Positions 26,221-35,974 are shown, counted from the first letter of the stretch. The stretch: 64,000 nucleotides of DNA from Mycobacterium pinniadriaticum (GCF_026242045.1 NZ_JAPJDO010000004.1:62001-126000); one strand, 5' to 3'. The notes: a model not told the origin generated them from the sequence alone. Program-made: numbers and translations.

Positions 26221-27555
26221 TCAGGGTCCGGGGGGATACGCGGGTCCTGGCGGATACAGCGGAGTGCCGTCGGGGCCGTAGAGAGGGGCGCCATAGGGCG
26301 GTGCGCCGGGATAGGGGACCGGGCCGATCGCCGGGACGCCGTCCCCGTGCGGGCGTGGCGGTTCCGGCACGCCCTTGGTGACCGGGAACCAGTTGTACAG
26401 CCATGGGTTGCCGGTGCCCGGGTTCGGGCGCCAGTCCAGGCCGGTGCCCCAACCGGTGTTCGTAATCAGTTGGCGTACGGGGAAGTTCTTGCTCGGGTCC
26501 GGGAGGGATCCGCACGAAGGCTTGCCGCCGGGTCCGCCCTTGGCGGCGACGATGGGCAGGTTCTCCGGATACTTGTACGGATCTTCAGCCGGCATCAGGG
26601 CGGCATCGAGGATCACCGACTTGCCATTGCCGCCCATCGCCTCGAGGCCGCCGTTGTTGAGGAACCACACCGAGCCCTGCAGGGTGCAGGTGAAGGTCGG
26701 ATCGTATTTGTGCAGCAGGTCGGTTGTCGGGACCAGAGTGTTCATCAGGTGCACCAGGTCATTGCCGTTGCGGCCGAGCACATTTGCACCGCTCTGCGAG
26801 AAGCCGATGCTGTTGAGCAGTGCGGTGTTCAGTTGTGCGGCATGGTCGGTGATCGTGGTGCTGGTGACGCTGGCCGAGTCCAGGATCTTCATGATGTCTG
26901 AAGCGGCGGCGGCATAGGCGTCGGAGAACCCTTTGAATGCACGCCAGTCCTCGGCGACGGTGTCCATCCGCGGGTTGATAGCGAGCAGGACCTGGTTGGC
27001 ATCGACAGTGGCCTGGCCGATCCGCTCACCCTGTCCCCGTACGCCGTCGGCGATGGCGGTCAGCGTGGCGTTGAGTTTCATCGGGTCCAGCTTCGTGATG
27101 AACGTACTCAGGTTCTCGAAGACGGTATTTACCTCGGTGCTGATATTCCGGGACTTCAACACGGTTCCAGCCGAAAGCCGTTGCGGACTAGGGTCATCCG
27201 GATATATCAAGTCGACGTACTTGGCGCCGAACGCGGTGGTGGCCTTGATCTGTGCTCCGACGTTCTCCGGAATGTCTGCTACTGCATCCGGATAGATGTT
27301 CAGTCGCACGGTGACATTGCGGCCGGTTCCCGTCACCGAGGCGATGCGGCCGACCTGTACGCCGCGCATCTTGACCTTGCCGCCCGATTCCAGGATCAGA
27401 CCCGACCGATCCGAGGTCAAGGTCACCGGGACGAAGGAGCGGAATGTGCCGGTGAACAAGGTGATGGTCATCAGAACCAGAAAGACGACCAGCGCCAGCA
27501 GGATGGCTGTCCACCAGGCCGGCTTGATGCGCATGTTCCTACGGTCGTCGAACAT
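26221..27555 (-). CDS. mceA: MceA-type Mce family protein
   Basis: 444 residues. TM anchor about 13-36; MCE domain with LTSDRSGLILESGGKVKMRG and VQVGRIASV; then the helical tube region, a C-terminal part with CTLQGSVWFLNNGG and a Gly/Pro/Tyr-rich tail (PPYGAPLYGPDGTPLYPPG). Starts 2 bp after the yrbEB stop. Which numbered mycobacterial mce cluster this matches cannot be decided from the window. Confidence 0.93.
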   Translation of the reverse strand: MFDDRRNMRIKPAWWTAILLALVVFLVLMTITLFTGTFRSFVPVTLTSDRSGLILESGGKVKMRGVQVGRIASVTGTGRNVTVRLNIYPDAVADIPENVGAQIKATTAFGAKYVDLIYPDDPSPQRLSAGTVLKSRNISTEVNTVFENLSTFITKLDPMKLNATLTAIADGVRGQGERIGQATVDANQVLLAINPRMDTVAEDWRAFKGFSDAYAAAASDIMKILDSASVTSTTITDHAAQLNTALLNSIGFSQSGANVLGRNGNDLVHLMNTLVPTTDLLHKYDPTFTCTLQGSVWFLNNGGLEAMGGNGKSVILDAALMPAEDPYKYPENLPIVAAKGGPGGKPSCGSLPDPSKNFPVRQLITNTGWGTGLDWRPNPGTGNPWLYNWFPVTKGVPEPPRPHGDGVPAIGPVPYPGAPPYGAPLYGPDGTPLYPPGPAYPPGP

Positions 27556-27557
27556 CG

Positions 27558-28412
27558 TTATCCGGACAGGTCGAAGTTGCCGGACTGTCCGTACACCGAC
27601 AGCGTGAGGATGACCGAGACAAAGGCGGCGGCAATCAGTGACGTGCGCACCGCGCGGCCAACCGCCTCGCCGACCCCGGCGGGCCCGCCGGTGGCGGTAT
27701 ACCCGTAGTACGTGTGCACCAGCATCACGACGACCCCGATCATCACCGCCTGGAAGAACGACCAGATCAGATCGGTGGAGTGCAGGAACGTATTGAAGTA
27801 GTGGTCGTAGACGCCGGTGGACTGGCCGTAGCCGAAGGTGGTCCCCATTCTCGCGGCGAAGAAGGAGGCGAGGACCGCGATGCAGTACAGCGGCATGACG
27901 ACGATGATCCCGGCCACCACGCGGGTGGAGGCCAGGTAGGCGATCGAGCGAATGCCCATGACTTCGAGAGCGTCGATCTCCTCGCTGATGCGCATCGCGC
28001 CGAGCTGGGCCGTTGCCCCGGCTCCGATCGTCGCGGCCAGGCCGATCCCGGCGACTACCGGCGCGATGATCCGGACGTTGGCGTAGGCCGAGATGAAACC
28101 GGTGAGCGCCTCCACCCCGATGCCGGCCAGTGAGTTGTATCCCTGGACGGCGATGATCGCTCCCGCCGACAACGTGAGGAATCCGATGATCACCACGGTT
28201 CCACCGATGACGGCCAGCGCGCCCGTTCCCAAGCTCATCTGTGCGATGAGCCGGACGATCTCAAGTTTGTAGTGTACGAATGCGTTTCGGATCTCGGAGA
28301 TGGTCCTGGTGTAGAACGCCATCTGGAGTCCGACGGAATCCCAGCCCTTCCCGAACCCCTTGGCAGCACGGCTGAGCCGGCCGAATCGCTTGCTTGGTCT
28401 GGCCGTTGTCAT
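27558..28412 (-). CDS. yrbEB: YrbEB-type (MlaE family) permease subunit of the Mce transporter
   Basis: 284 residues, five to six hydrophobic segments. It contains the MlaE cytoplasmic loop ISEEIDALEVMGI that couples to the ATPase (the EExDAL motif), and AGATAQLGAMR just before it. The ATPase (MceG) is not in the window, as usual, since it is encoded elsewhere. 4-bp overlap with yrbEA. Confidence 0.94.
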   Translation of the reverse strand: MTTARPSKRFGRLSRAAKGFGKGWDSVGLQMAFYTRTISEIRNAFVHYKLEIVRLIAQMSLGTGALAVIGGTVVIIGFLTLSAGAIIAVQGYNSLAGIGVEALTGFISAYANVRIIAPVVAGIGLAATIGAGATAQLGAMRISEEIDALEVMGIRSIAYLASTRVVAGIIVVMPLYCIAVLASFFAARMGTTFGYGQSTGVYDHYFNTFLHSTDLIWSFFQAVMIGVVVMLVHTYYGYTATGGPAGVGEAVGRAVRTSLIAAAFVSVILTLSVYGQSGNFDLSG

Positions 28413-29218
28413 TGGGCAGCCTCAACGCCGATGGCGGTCGCGATGACGTTGATGAAGAACAGCGCCATGAACGAGAGCACCACTGTCTCATTGACCGCGT
28501 TGCCGACGCCCGCGGGACCGCCGCCGACCGAGATGCCCTTGTAACAGGCGATCAAACTCGCTGCCAGCCCGAATATCGCTGCCTTGCACAGGGCGACGAT
28601 CACCTCGACGGGTCCGGTCAGGATGGTCATCCCGGCGGCGAACGCTCCCGGTGTGACGTGCTGGACGAAGACCGAGAAGAGGAAGCCACCGCCCAGGCCG
28701 ATGACCGACACGATCGAGTTCAGCAACAGGGCGACCACGGTCGCGGCCAGTACCCGCGGCACGACGAGGGACTGGATCGGGTTGATACCGAGCACCCGCA
28801 GGGCGTCGAGTTCCTCGCGAATCGTTCGGGCCCCCAGGTCCGCACACATTGCGGTGGCACCGGCGCCGGCCACCACGAGCACGGTGACGACCGGTCCGAT
28901 CTGGGTGATGGCCCCCAGCGCGGTACCGGTGCCCGAGTAGTCGGCGGCCCCGAACTCGATCAGGAGGATGTTCAGGACGAACACCGTCAGGACGGTGAAC
29001 GGTACCGACAGCATGATCGTCGGCACGATCGACACACGTGCCACGAACCAGCTCTGCAACAGGAACTCACGCCACGCGAACGGGGGCTTGAACATCAACA
29101 CGAATGTGTCGAGGCACATGGCGACGAAGCCGCCCACCGCTGCCGCCGGCTTCAATGCCGACGACACGGCGCCACGGGTCAGGCTTCGCTGAGGCGTTGC
29201 CGGAGCAACTTGCCCCAT
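28409..29218 (-). CDS. yrbEA: YrbEA-type (MlaE family) permease subunit of the Mce transporter
   Basis: 269 residues; first gene of the mce operon. EExDAL-type loop is present as IREELDALRVLGINP near residue 140. A strong GGAGG (29224-29228) lies 5 bases before ATG. With YrbEB it forms the inner-membrane permease that receives lipid from the Mce tube. The long region upstream (29219-29635) should hold the operon promoter. Confidence 0.94.
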   Translation of the reverse strand: MGQVAPATPQRSLTRGAVSSALKPAAAVGGFVAMCLDTFVLMFKPPFAWREFLLQSWFVARVSIVPTIMLSVPFTVLTVFVLNILLIEFGAADYSGTGTALGAITQIGPVVTVLVVAGAGATAMCADLGARTIREELDALRVLGINPIQSLVVPRVLAATVVALLLNSIVSVIGLGGGFLFSVFVQHVTPGAFAAGMTILTGPVEVIVALCKAAIFGLAASLIACYKGISVGGGPAGVGNAVNETVVLSFMALFFINVIATAIGVEAAQ

Positions 29219-29635
29219 CTTTACCTCCGATCGTGGAGTGGCCTTCGACTTCCCAGCAGTGTGATGCAGGTCTCTATTACATGCAACAAAGAACGTACAT
29301 TATAATTTGTCCATTCCGCAATGCCCCAAGAGCGCGGCTCCCACTCACCGACCGAAAAGGCCGAGAGCAGGCAAGCAGCTATTTAGAGCTATAGCGTCTC
29401 ATAAAGATACCTCAAGTTGTATCCGGTGCAAAGCAGCTTTTAACCCCGTCCGTCCACGCCACCGGCGAGGCCGTGCGGAGCTGCGCGGGACAAAGTTTAA
29501 TCTATTTTTGAGTAAAATATCGAGGGGTTCGGAACCTGAAGGTGGACGGTCGTCCGGTCGTACTCGTCGGGATGTGCGTCTCACAGCTACCGGGATTTCG
29601 TGGGCGCGGTATTGGCTGTGGCTGCTGCCCAGGTG
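29219..29635. promoter_or_regulatory. Long AT-richer intergenic region upstream of the mce operon
   Basis: 417 bp without a credible gene. It is visibly richer in A+T than the rest of the window, especially 29270-29530. TATAAT is readable on both strands around 29299-29306 (inside ACATTATAATTTGT), which could be the -10 of the minus-strand mce promoter, leaving a leader of about 75 bases; no convincing -35 goes with it. A second AT-rich block (GAGTAAAATATCG near 29511) follows. It may hold binding sites for the TetR encoded at 29636. Confidence 0.5.
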
Positions 29636-30289
29636 TCAGGCGGATGTCTCCTCGGCGTCATGCCGGTAGGAGTCGTTGACGGCCACACCGTAGAGGAAAC
29701 TCCGGATGCGCTCGGCGAAGAGCTCCTTCACCGTCAGATCGTTGGCGCTGATCGCCTGGGCGAGGCTGGGGTACCTGTCCGGATCGAATGGCGGGAACAG
29801 CGCGGTCCGGCCCCGTGGCATGCGGACCGCCTCGGTGAGGACGGCACCGACACACAGAGTCTCCATACCGTCCAGAATCTGCGCATGCAGATGCACCGGG
29901 ACGCCGGAGTCGTTGAGGAATCGCGCGGCGTCTTCGAAGCTGCCGATCAGCGTCTCGCGGGGCAGATGCTCGATCAGAACCGATGCCGCGTTGCGGTGCC
30001 GGAGAACTGATTGCCGGAAATTCAGTGCCAGGCTGACGAAGTACTCGGGCCAGTCCGGGCCGGGCGGGCGCCGCGGTTTGATGACCGACTTGCCGGCGAT
30101 ATGGCGGGCGACCGCGGTCAGGATCTCGTTCTTGTCGGCGAAATGGTGGTAGAGCGACGGTGCCCGTACACCGAGGTGCGCGGCGAGTCGGGGCAGGCTG
30201 AAGGCGTTGAGCCCCTCGGAATCGATGATCTCGATCGATGCCTCGACGGCGGCCGTGCGGCTGATCAGAGGCTTGGACGGCCGTGCCAT
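29636..30289 (-). CDS. TetR-family transcriptional regulator upstream of mce
   Basis: 217 residues. HTH: FSLPRLAAHLGVRAPSLYHHFADKNE (about 31-56), with the SLYHHF recognition helix of the TetR/AcrR group. C-terminal domain of TetR_C type with PFDPDRYPSLAQ. Encoded on the same strand immediately upstream of the mce promoter region, so it is a candidate regulator of the mce operon, comparable in position only to known mce regulators. The 99 bp upstream (30290-30388) holds nothing else recognisable. Confidence 0.9.
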   Translation of the reverse strand: MARPSKPLISRTAAVEASIEIIDSEGLNAFSLPRLAAHLGVRAPSLYHHFADKNEILTAVARHIAGKSVIKPRRPPGPDWPEYFVSLALNFRQSVLRHRNAASVLIEHLPRETLIGSFEDAARFLNDSGVPVHLHAQILDGMETLCVGAVLTEAVRMPRGRTALFPPFDPDRYPSLAQAISANDLTVKELFAERIRSFLYGVAVNDSYRHDAEETSA

Positions 30290-30388
30290 CTCAGCGAGCC
30301 CTGAGCCCGCGAGGTGCCCGCCCAGCTGCTCTTCGCATGGGCGTCACTATACCGAGAGCGGCGGTAATCGACGCTCGTACATCCCGTC

Positions 30389-31996
30389 TCACGGCGGTGT
30401 GATCTGTGCCGTTGCGCGTCGCCCCGGGCCCGAGAGCCCCAGTCGGCGTCGCCAGTCATGAGCCCCCAGGAGTCGCACCGCGCGACCGATCAGCCTCGAA
30501 CGCGCCGGGACCACGGGATACCACAGCGGCTCGGATTTCAGTGCGTACCGTTCGGCGACGACCGATTGTTGACGGCAATATTTCAGCACTCCTTGCGGCC
30601 CACCGAAGCGGGTGCCGATCCCGGAGTTCTTCCAGCCCCCCATGGGGATCGGGAACTGGAAGGTGGCGACCAGCGCATTGTTGATCGACACCGATCCCGC
30701 CTCGATCCGCCGCGAAAGGCGGTCGGCCTTGTCCGGATCGCGGGTCCACAGGCTCGAGCTCAGCCCATAATCCGAGTCGTTGGCCAATGCGATCGCCTCG
30801 TCGGCATTGGCTACCCGCATGATCGCCAGTGTCGGCCCGAAGGTCTCTTCGCGCATACAGCGCATGCCGTGGTCGACGTCGACCAGGACGGTGGGCTCGA
30901 AGCTGTTGCCTTGTCCCCGTTTACCTCCCACCAGGACCGTGGCGCCCTTCTCGACGGCGTCCTGGACGTGTGCGGCCACGATGTCGACCTGAGACGCGGT
31001 CACCATGGTGCCGATATCGCATGCGAAGCTGCCCGGCGCGTCGACGCCTTGGCGTAGCGCCCGCACCTTGTCGGTGACCAGTGAGACGAACTCGTCGTAC
31101 ACCGGCGCCTCGACATAAACCCGCTCGACGCCGACACATGCCTGGCCCGAATTGGTCATCCCGCCCCACACGGCACCCGCGGCCGCGCGCTGGAGGTCGG
31201 CATCGGCGAGCACGATCAACGCGTCCTTGCCACCGAGTTCGAGGCTGCAGGGAATCAGCCGTTCGGCGCAGCGCACGGAGATCGCACGGCCGGTACGTAC
31301 CGATCCGGTGAACATCACCATGTCGGTGTGATCGACAACGGCGGCACCGGTGGCCCCTGCGCCGGTGGCGGCGGCCAGGACTGGGGGAGCGCCGATGTCC
31401 TCACGCCATCCGCGAACGACCTCGGTCCAGGTCAGCGGGGTGACTTCGGAGGGTTTGGACACCACCGCCGCACCGGCGACCAAGGCACCCACCACGTCCA
31501 TCATCGGGCCGGCCAGTGGGCCGTTCCACGGCGTGATCAGGCCCACGAGCTGATACGGCCGAACCTGGACGCGCAGCCGTCGCATCGCGTTGGCCGCGCC
31601 GGCCGGTTTCACGTGCCGATCCGCCAGGAAGCGTTCCGCGTTCTTGGTGAAGTAGTTGATGACGTCGACGGCAACCGAGATCTCGAGTGAGGCATCCGCC
31701 CACGACTTACCGGTCTCCTGCTGAACCAGCCGCAGCAGTCGGTCCTCATTGTCGAGCAGCCAATCCAGCCAGCGCAGCAGGTGAGCACTGCGGCCTCGCG
31801 GTCCCAGCGCTTCCCATGCCGGCTGCGCGAGACGGAGGTCGGTGCACACGGCGGCGACCTGATCGGCGTCGAGATCGGCGACCGTTCCGATGATCTCGCC
31901 GTCGGCGGGGCGCCGCACCGTGATCGTCGAAACATCGGGTGCGTTCGCTGCACCACCTTGCGCGATAGCAGTGGGGCCAGACATCGGTGCTCCCAT
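30389..31996 (-). CDS. NAD(P)-dependent aldehyde dehydrogenase
   Basis: 535 residues; MSGPTAI at codon 5 is an alternative start. Catalytic residues are present: TPWNGP (Asn158), LELGGKD (Glu253) and NSGQACVGVERVYV (Cys287). FGG motifs near the C-terminus are intact, followed by a non-standard basic tail of about 50 residues (SRLIGRAVRLLGAHDWRRR) that resembles the tail of succinic-semialdehyde dehydrogenase-like mycobacterial enzymes. It oxidises an unknown aldehyde to acid. Same strand as the next two genes, with a 40-bp gap. Confidence 0.9.
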   Translation of the reverse strand: MGAPMSGPTAIAQGGAANAPDVSTITVRRPADGEIIGTVADLDADQVAAVCTDLRLAQPAWEALGPRGRSAHLLRWLDWLLDNEDRLLRLVQQETGKSWADASLEISVAVDVINYFTKNAERFLADRHVKPAGAANAMRRLRVQVRPYQLVGLITPWNGPLAGPMMDVVGALVAGAAVVSKPSEVTPLTWTEVVRGWREDIGAPPVLAAATGAGATGAAVVDHTDMVMFTGSVRTGRAISVRCAERLIPCSLELGGKDALIVLADADLQRAAAGAVWGGMTNSGQACVGVERVYVEAPVYDEFVSLVTDKVRALRQGVDAPGSFACDIGTMVTASQVDIVAAHVQDAVEKGATVLVGGKRGQGNSFEPTVLVDVDHGMRCMREETFGPTLAIMRVANADEAIALANDSDYGLSSSLWTRDPDKADRLSRRIEAGSVSINNALVATFQFPIPMGGWKNSGIGTRFGGPQGVLKYCRQQSVVAERYALKSEPLWYPVVPARSRLIGRAVRLLGAHDWRRRLGLSGPGRRATAQITPP

Positions 31997-32036
31997 CGAC
32001 AGTGATTTATCTAATATCGTAAGTTTTTTCGAGGAG

Positions 32037-33503
32037 TCAGCGCAATGGCGCCGGGTCAGGCGGAGCCTGGCCCACGCGGTAGATCGACTTGGTGACCTGG
32101 TAGGACTCGAGGCCCTCGGGCCCCAGTTCGCGGCCCAGCCCGCTGGCCTTCACCCCGCCGAACGGTGCGCGGATGTCGAGCTGGTAACCATTCACGCCCA
32201 CCGAGCCGGTGCGGATGGCTCGAGCGAGATCGGTCGCCCGATCGGTGTCCGAAGACCAGACCGTTCCTGCCAAGCCGAATTCGGAGTCGTTGGCGATGCC
32301 AATGGCTTCTGCGTCGTCGCGGTAGGCGATGATCACCACGACGGGACCGAAGATCTCCTCTTGGGCAATACGGTCGGCGTTGTCCACATCGGCGAATAGG
32401 GTGGGCGCCACGAACCATCCCCGGTCCTGCTCTGCCGGCACGGTGCCGCCGGCCACGAGTCGGGCACCGCTGGCCTTGCCGGCCGCGATGTAGCCGAGCA
32501 CCCGGTCGCGCTGTTTGGCGCTGACCAACGGCCCGATCTCGGTGCGCTCGTCGACTGGGTCGCCGACCACCAGCCCGCGCACCATTGCGCCGATCGCCTC
32601 GACGAATTCGCCATAGCGAGAGCGCGGTACGAGAATCCGCGAACTGAGATGACAGGTCTGCCCGTTGTTGGCGAACGATGCCGACCGCAGGCCGGCGACG
32701 GTGGATTCGACGTCGGCGTCGTCCAGGATGACGGCTGCCGATTTGCCGCCCAGCTCCAGGGTGACCGGGCGAATGAGCTCACCGCATGCCGCTCCGATGA
32801 GCCGTCCGGCCGCACTGGATCCGGTGAATGCCACCTTGCCGACGCCGGGGTGGGTCACCAGATGGGCGCCGGCGGACGCATCGCCCGGCACAACACTGAG
32901 CACTCCCGGTGGCAGGCCGGCCTCGACGGCGGCTTCGGCGAAAACGAGCGAGTCCAGGGCGGTTTCGGGAGCGGCTTTGAGCACGACAGGGCAGCCGGCC
33001 GCAAGCGCGGGTGCGAGTTTCATCACCGCCAGGGCTTGCGGATAGTTCCACGGGGTGATGGCCCCCACCACACCGATCGGCTCGCGCCGAACGATGGTGT
33101 GTCCGATCAGGGCTGGTCGGGTCTCTTCCGTCTCGCCCTTGGCGACCAGTTTGGCGTAGTAGCCGACCAGCGCGGCGGGGAAAGCGCCGTTGACGTCCCG
33201 GGACAGCGAGATCGGCATGCCGTTCTCGCGGCTGACCAAGGTCGCGGTCGCAGATGCGCGGGAGTGCAGGGCCGCCGCGTAGCGTTTGAGTACCTGGGCT
33301 CGCTCGCGGGCATCGGCGGCTGACCAGGCTTTCGCCTCCGGCCCGTGCGCTGCGGCGACAGCATCGTCGATGTCGGCCGGGCTCGCGCAGGCGGCGTGGC
33401 CGAGCACCTCCTCGGTCGCGGCCTCGACGACCGGGACAGTCGCGGAGGCGCGGCGGAAGTCGCCGCCGATGAACAGCAGTCCGTTGTCACCGTTGGTGGT
33501 CAT
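32037..33503 (-). CDS. NAD(P)-dependent aldehyde dehydrogenase
   Basis: 488 residues from ATG 33503, which overlaps the CoA-transferase stop by 4 bp; the upstream extension of the frame is rejected. Catalytic set: TPWNYPQ (Asn153), LELGGKS (Glu250), NNGQTCHLSSRI (Cys284). Sequence around PFGGVKASGLGRELG is typical. Paired with the ALDH at 30389, suggesting two successive aldehyde substrates or two chain forms. Coupled with the CoA-transferase, so aldehyde-to-acid oxidation probably feeds CoA activation. Confidence 0.91.
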   Translation of the reverse strand: MTTNGDNGLLFIGGDFRRASATVPVVEAATEEVLGHAACASPADIDDAVAAAHGPEAKAWSAADARERAQVLKRYAAALHSRASATATLVSRENGMPISLSRDVNGAFPAALVGYYAKLVAKGETEETRPALIGHTIVRREPIGVVGAITPWNYPQALAVMKLAPALAAGCPVVLKAAPETALDSLVFAEAAVEAGLPPGVLSVVPGDASAGAHLVTHPGVGKVAFTGSSAAGRLIGAACGELIRPVTLELGGKSAAVILDDADVESTVAGLRSASFANNGQTCHLSSRILVPRSRYGEFVEAIGAMVRGLVVGDPVDERTEIGPLVSAKQRDRVLGYIAAGKASGARLVAGGTVPAEQDRGWFVAPTLFADVDNADRIAQEEIFGPVVVIIAYRDDAEAIGIANDSEFGLAGTVWSSDTDRATDLARAIRTGSVGVNGYQLDIRAPFGGVKASGLGRELGPEGLESYQVTKSIYRVGQAPPDPAPLR

Positions 33504-35899
33504 GGCAGTTGGCCTTCGCTTGTCGGGGTGGCGTGCAGGACACCATCGGTAAGGAGTTGTTCGATCGTGTCGTCGCTCAGAGCGAGCAGTCGCCGGCAAA
33601 CCTCGCGGGTGTGTTCGCCGAGGGTTGGCGCCGGCCGCAGGTCGGCGGGCGGGATGTGGCGGGACAACGATGGGCGAGTCTCGGTGGGTAACGCGAGATC
33701 CAATGCCGGATGCACCATCTCCGCATAGAGGCTTCGGTGGCGCACCTGGGGATCGGTGAGCACATCTGCGCCACGATGCATGGGCCCGGCCGGCACGCCG
33801 AGTGCCTGGAGGGTGTCGGCGACCTCCGCAGGGGAGCGGGAGCAGGTGTAATCAGCGACGATTCCACGGAGTTCGTCGCGGGAGTCCCAACGTCGGTCTG
33901 CGGTCGTGAAGCGCGGATCGTTCATCAACTCGTCGCGTCCGAGTGTCGAGGCGATGGCGTTCCAATCGGCGTCCGGGCTCAACGTGATGACGCACCATTC
34001 GTCGTCGCCCCGGCATGGATAGACACCATGCACGGCCAGATCACCGATGACCGGCGTGCCCTCCTGCTGAGCCCATGTCGACGCATAGCCGATGTCGAGC
34101 AGGCTCACGGCGGTTTCCGCCTGGGAGATGTGGATGTGCGCACCACGGCCGGCGCGGTCCCGCCTGATGAGGGCCGCCAGTGTGGCGACCGCGGCGAGAC
34201 GGGCGACCAGGTGGTCGGGGAACACGGTCACCGCGTCATGGAAGGGATGCACACCGTCCTGGGCTCCCCGGCCCTGCCAGAGCTGGGTGATACCGGTGGA
34301 CGAGCGCACCAGCGGGCCGTACCCCATTCGCCTGCTCCACGGGCCGGTGTCACCGTAGGCGCTGCTCTCAGTCAGCACGATCTGTGGGTTGAACTGCCGA
34401 AGCGTGCTGTAGGGCAGGCCAAGTGAGGCCAGTGTTCCCGGCTTGAAATTGGCGAAGACGGCGTCGGCCCGGCTGACCAATTGGCTGAACAGCTCGGCAC
34501 CGCGCGGGCTGCGCAAGTCGATGCCGAGACTGTGCTGGTTGCGGTGGGTCCAGGCAAATGATTCGCTGATCGACTGGCCGGGCCTGCCCTGCCGTAAACC
34601 GTCGGGGTAGGTGGGGCTTTCGACCTTGATCACCTCGGCGCCCAGGTCGCCGAACAGCCGCCCGAGTTCTCCGCCGGCCACAATCACGCCCAGATCGAGA
34701 ATGGTGAGCCCGCTCAACGGCCGCTCGCCGCCCGGTTCGACCGGCACCGACGGCCGGTCGGCGAGCCATCGGGGCTCGCTCGTGCCGGCCGGTGGCGCCA
34801 GCCATCGAATACCGGCACGGCGGCCGTCGATCACGACGCACCCGTCGGGCACCGGCACAGTGACCGCCTCGGCGAGTTCGGCTGTCGTCCACGCCTTGGT
34901 AGCGCGAAAGTGCTCTGCATCCAGCACTTCTCGCGGTGATAGGACCCCGGCGATCGGCACTCCACGTTCGCTACCCGAGGCGACCAGCTCAGCCACGCTA
35001 CGCGGAGCGAACAGCGCCGCGATTGCCGCACCGATCTGATCGAACGCGACCGCGCGCCCGGCGATGGTGTCGTATTGGGGGTCGTGAAAGTGGTCGGGCT
35101 CGCCCAGCCAGGCACGCATGGCGCGCCACTGCCGTGGCGCCAGAATGCAGATGCGCACCCACCCGTCACGGCAGGCGAAGATGGGGTAGGAATCCTGTGC
35201 CCTGGGCCGATCGCGTCGGGTGTTGTTGATGCCGCGCGCCGCCGCGGCCTGGCCGTGAGAACCGAACGGCGGGTCGAGTGCTTGGAGCACTCCTTCGTAG
35301 CGGGAGAAGTCGAGGTAGTCGCCACGGCCGGTCCGCAGGCGCTGGTAGTGGGCGACCAGGACGGCCCACGCGGCTTGTGCGGCAGCAGTCGCTGACGCGA
35401 TCCCGTCCGGCGGGAGCACGGGCGCGGCGCCGGGCGGTCCGGAGCGGGACAGGACCGAAGACAGCGCATAGAAGACCGCGTCCGACGCGGTCCACGTCGC
35501 CCGCGGGCCGGCGGTGCCGAAGTCGGTGATGGACATGGTGACCAGATGGGCGTGCCGATCGGCGAGCCGTGCGCAGGAGGTGCCGAATTCCGCGGCCTGT
35601 CCTGGAATTCCGCTGTCGATCACGATATCCGCGCCCGCGGCCAGATCGAGGAACCGGGTTCGGTCGCCGTCGTCGTTCGCGTCGAGCACGACGCTGCGCT
35701 TGTTGGCGTTGCGCAGCGCGAAGGACAGGCTCTGGTTGCCGATGCGCGGCGCTTCTCGTCGTGACGGGGAGCCCGTTCGCGGTTCAAGCGCGAGCACGTC
35801 GGCGCCGAGGTCGGCCAGGATTCGCGCTGTCTGGGCGGCCGGTCCCACGCTGAGATCCAGAATTCGCAAACCCGCCAGGGGAGCGTCGGGCGTTGACAC
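33500..35899 (-). CDS. Two-domain class III CoA-transferase (CaiB/BaiF family fusion)
   Basis: 799 residues, about twice the usual 400. Both halves start alike: LAGLRILDLSVGPAAQTARI at about residue 8 and LSGLTILDLGVIVAGGELG at about 395, each followed by LGADVLALE or LGAEVIKVE. Family catalytic aspartates are plausible in PPDGIAS (first half) and FPDHLVAR (second half). Class III enzymes move CoA between acyl-CoA and free acid. The fused arrangement forms one chain of what is normally a dimer of interlocked rings. Promoter region faces the divergent ferredoxin gene. Confidence 0.88.
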   Translation of the reverse strand: MSTPDAPLAGLRILDLSVGPAAQTARILADLGADVLALEPRTGSPSRREAPRIGNQSLSFALRNANKRSVVLDANDDGDRTRFLDLAAGADIVIDSGIPGQAAEFGTSCARLADRHAHLVTMSITDFGTAGPRATWTASDAVFYALSSVLSRSGPPGAAPVLPPDGIASATAAAQAAWAVLVAHYQRLRTGRGDYLDFSRYEGVLQALDPPFGSHGQAAAARGINNTRRDRPRAQDSYPIFACRDGWVRICILAPRQWRAMRAWLGEPDHFHDPQYDTIAGRAVAFDQIGAAIAALFAPRSVAELVASGSERGVPIAGVLSPREVLDAEHFRATKAWTTAELAEAVTVPVPDGCVVIDGRRAGIRWLAPPAGTSEPRWLADRPSVPVEPGGERPLSGLTILDLGVIVAGGELGRLFGDLGAEVIKVESPTYPDGLRQGRPGQSISESFAWTHRNQHSLGIDLRSPRGAELFSQLVSRADAVFANFKPGTLASLGLPYSTLRQFNPQIVLTESSAYGDTGPWSRRMGYGPLVRSSTGITQLWQGRGAQDGVHPFHDAVTVFPDHLVARLAAVATLAALIRRDRAGRGAHIHISQAETAVSLLDIGYASTWAQQEGTPVIGDLAVHGVYPCRGDDEWCVITLSPDADWNAIASTLGRDELMNDPRFTTADRRWDSRDELRGIVADYTCSRSPAEVADTLQALGVPAGPMHRGADVLTDPQVRHRSLYAEMVHPALDLALPTETRPSLSRHIPPADLRPAPTLGEHTREVCRRLLALSDDTIEQLLTDGVLHATPTSEGQLP

Positions 35900-35961
35900 G
35901 CAATCCTTCCCTTCCTCGGTCGCTCCAGACGTCGACCGCGAGGGTCAGGTTACGAAGGTGG

Positions 35962-35974
35962 TGCACGATGTGCA
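35962..35974. promoter_or_regulatory. Inverted repeat in divergent promoter
   Basis: TGCACGATGTGCA has 5-bp arms and a 3-base centre. It lies 63 bp upstream of the CoA-transferase start (minus strand) and 50 bp before the ferredoxin start (plus strand). An AT-rich stretch (AATAACTAATGGCAATAG) follows, fitting a promoter. No regulator gene is adjacent. Confidence 0.4.

Noticed and set aside
29270..29600. Considered an insertion-sequence scar before mce
   Set aside because: No terminal inverted repeats, target duplications or transposase fragments can be seen.
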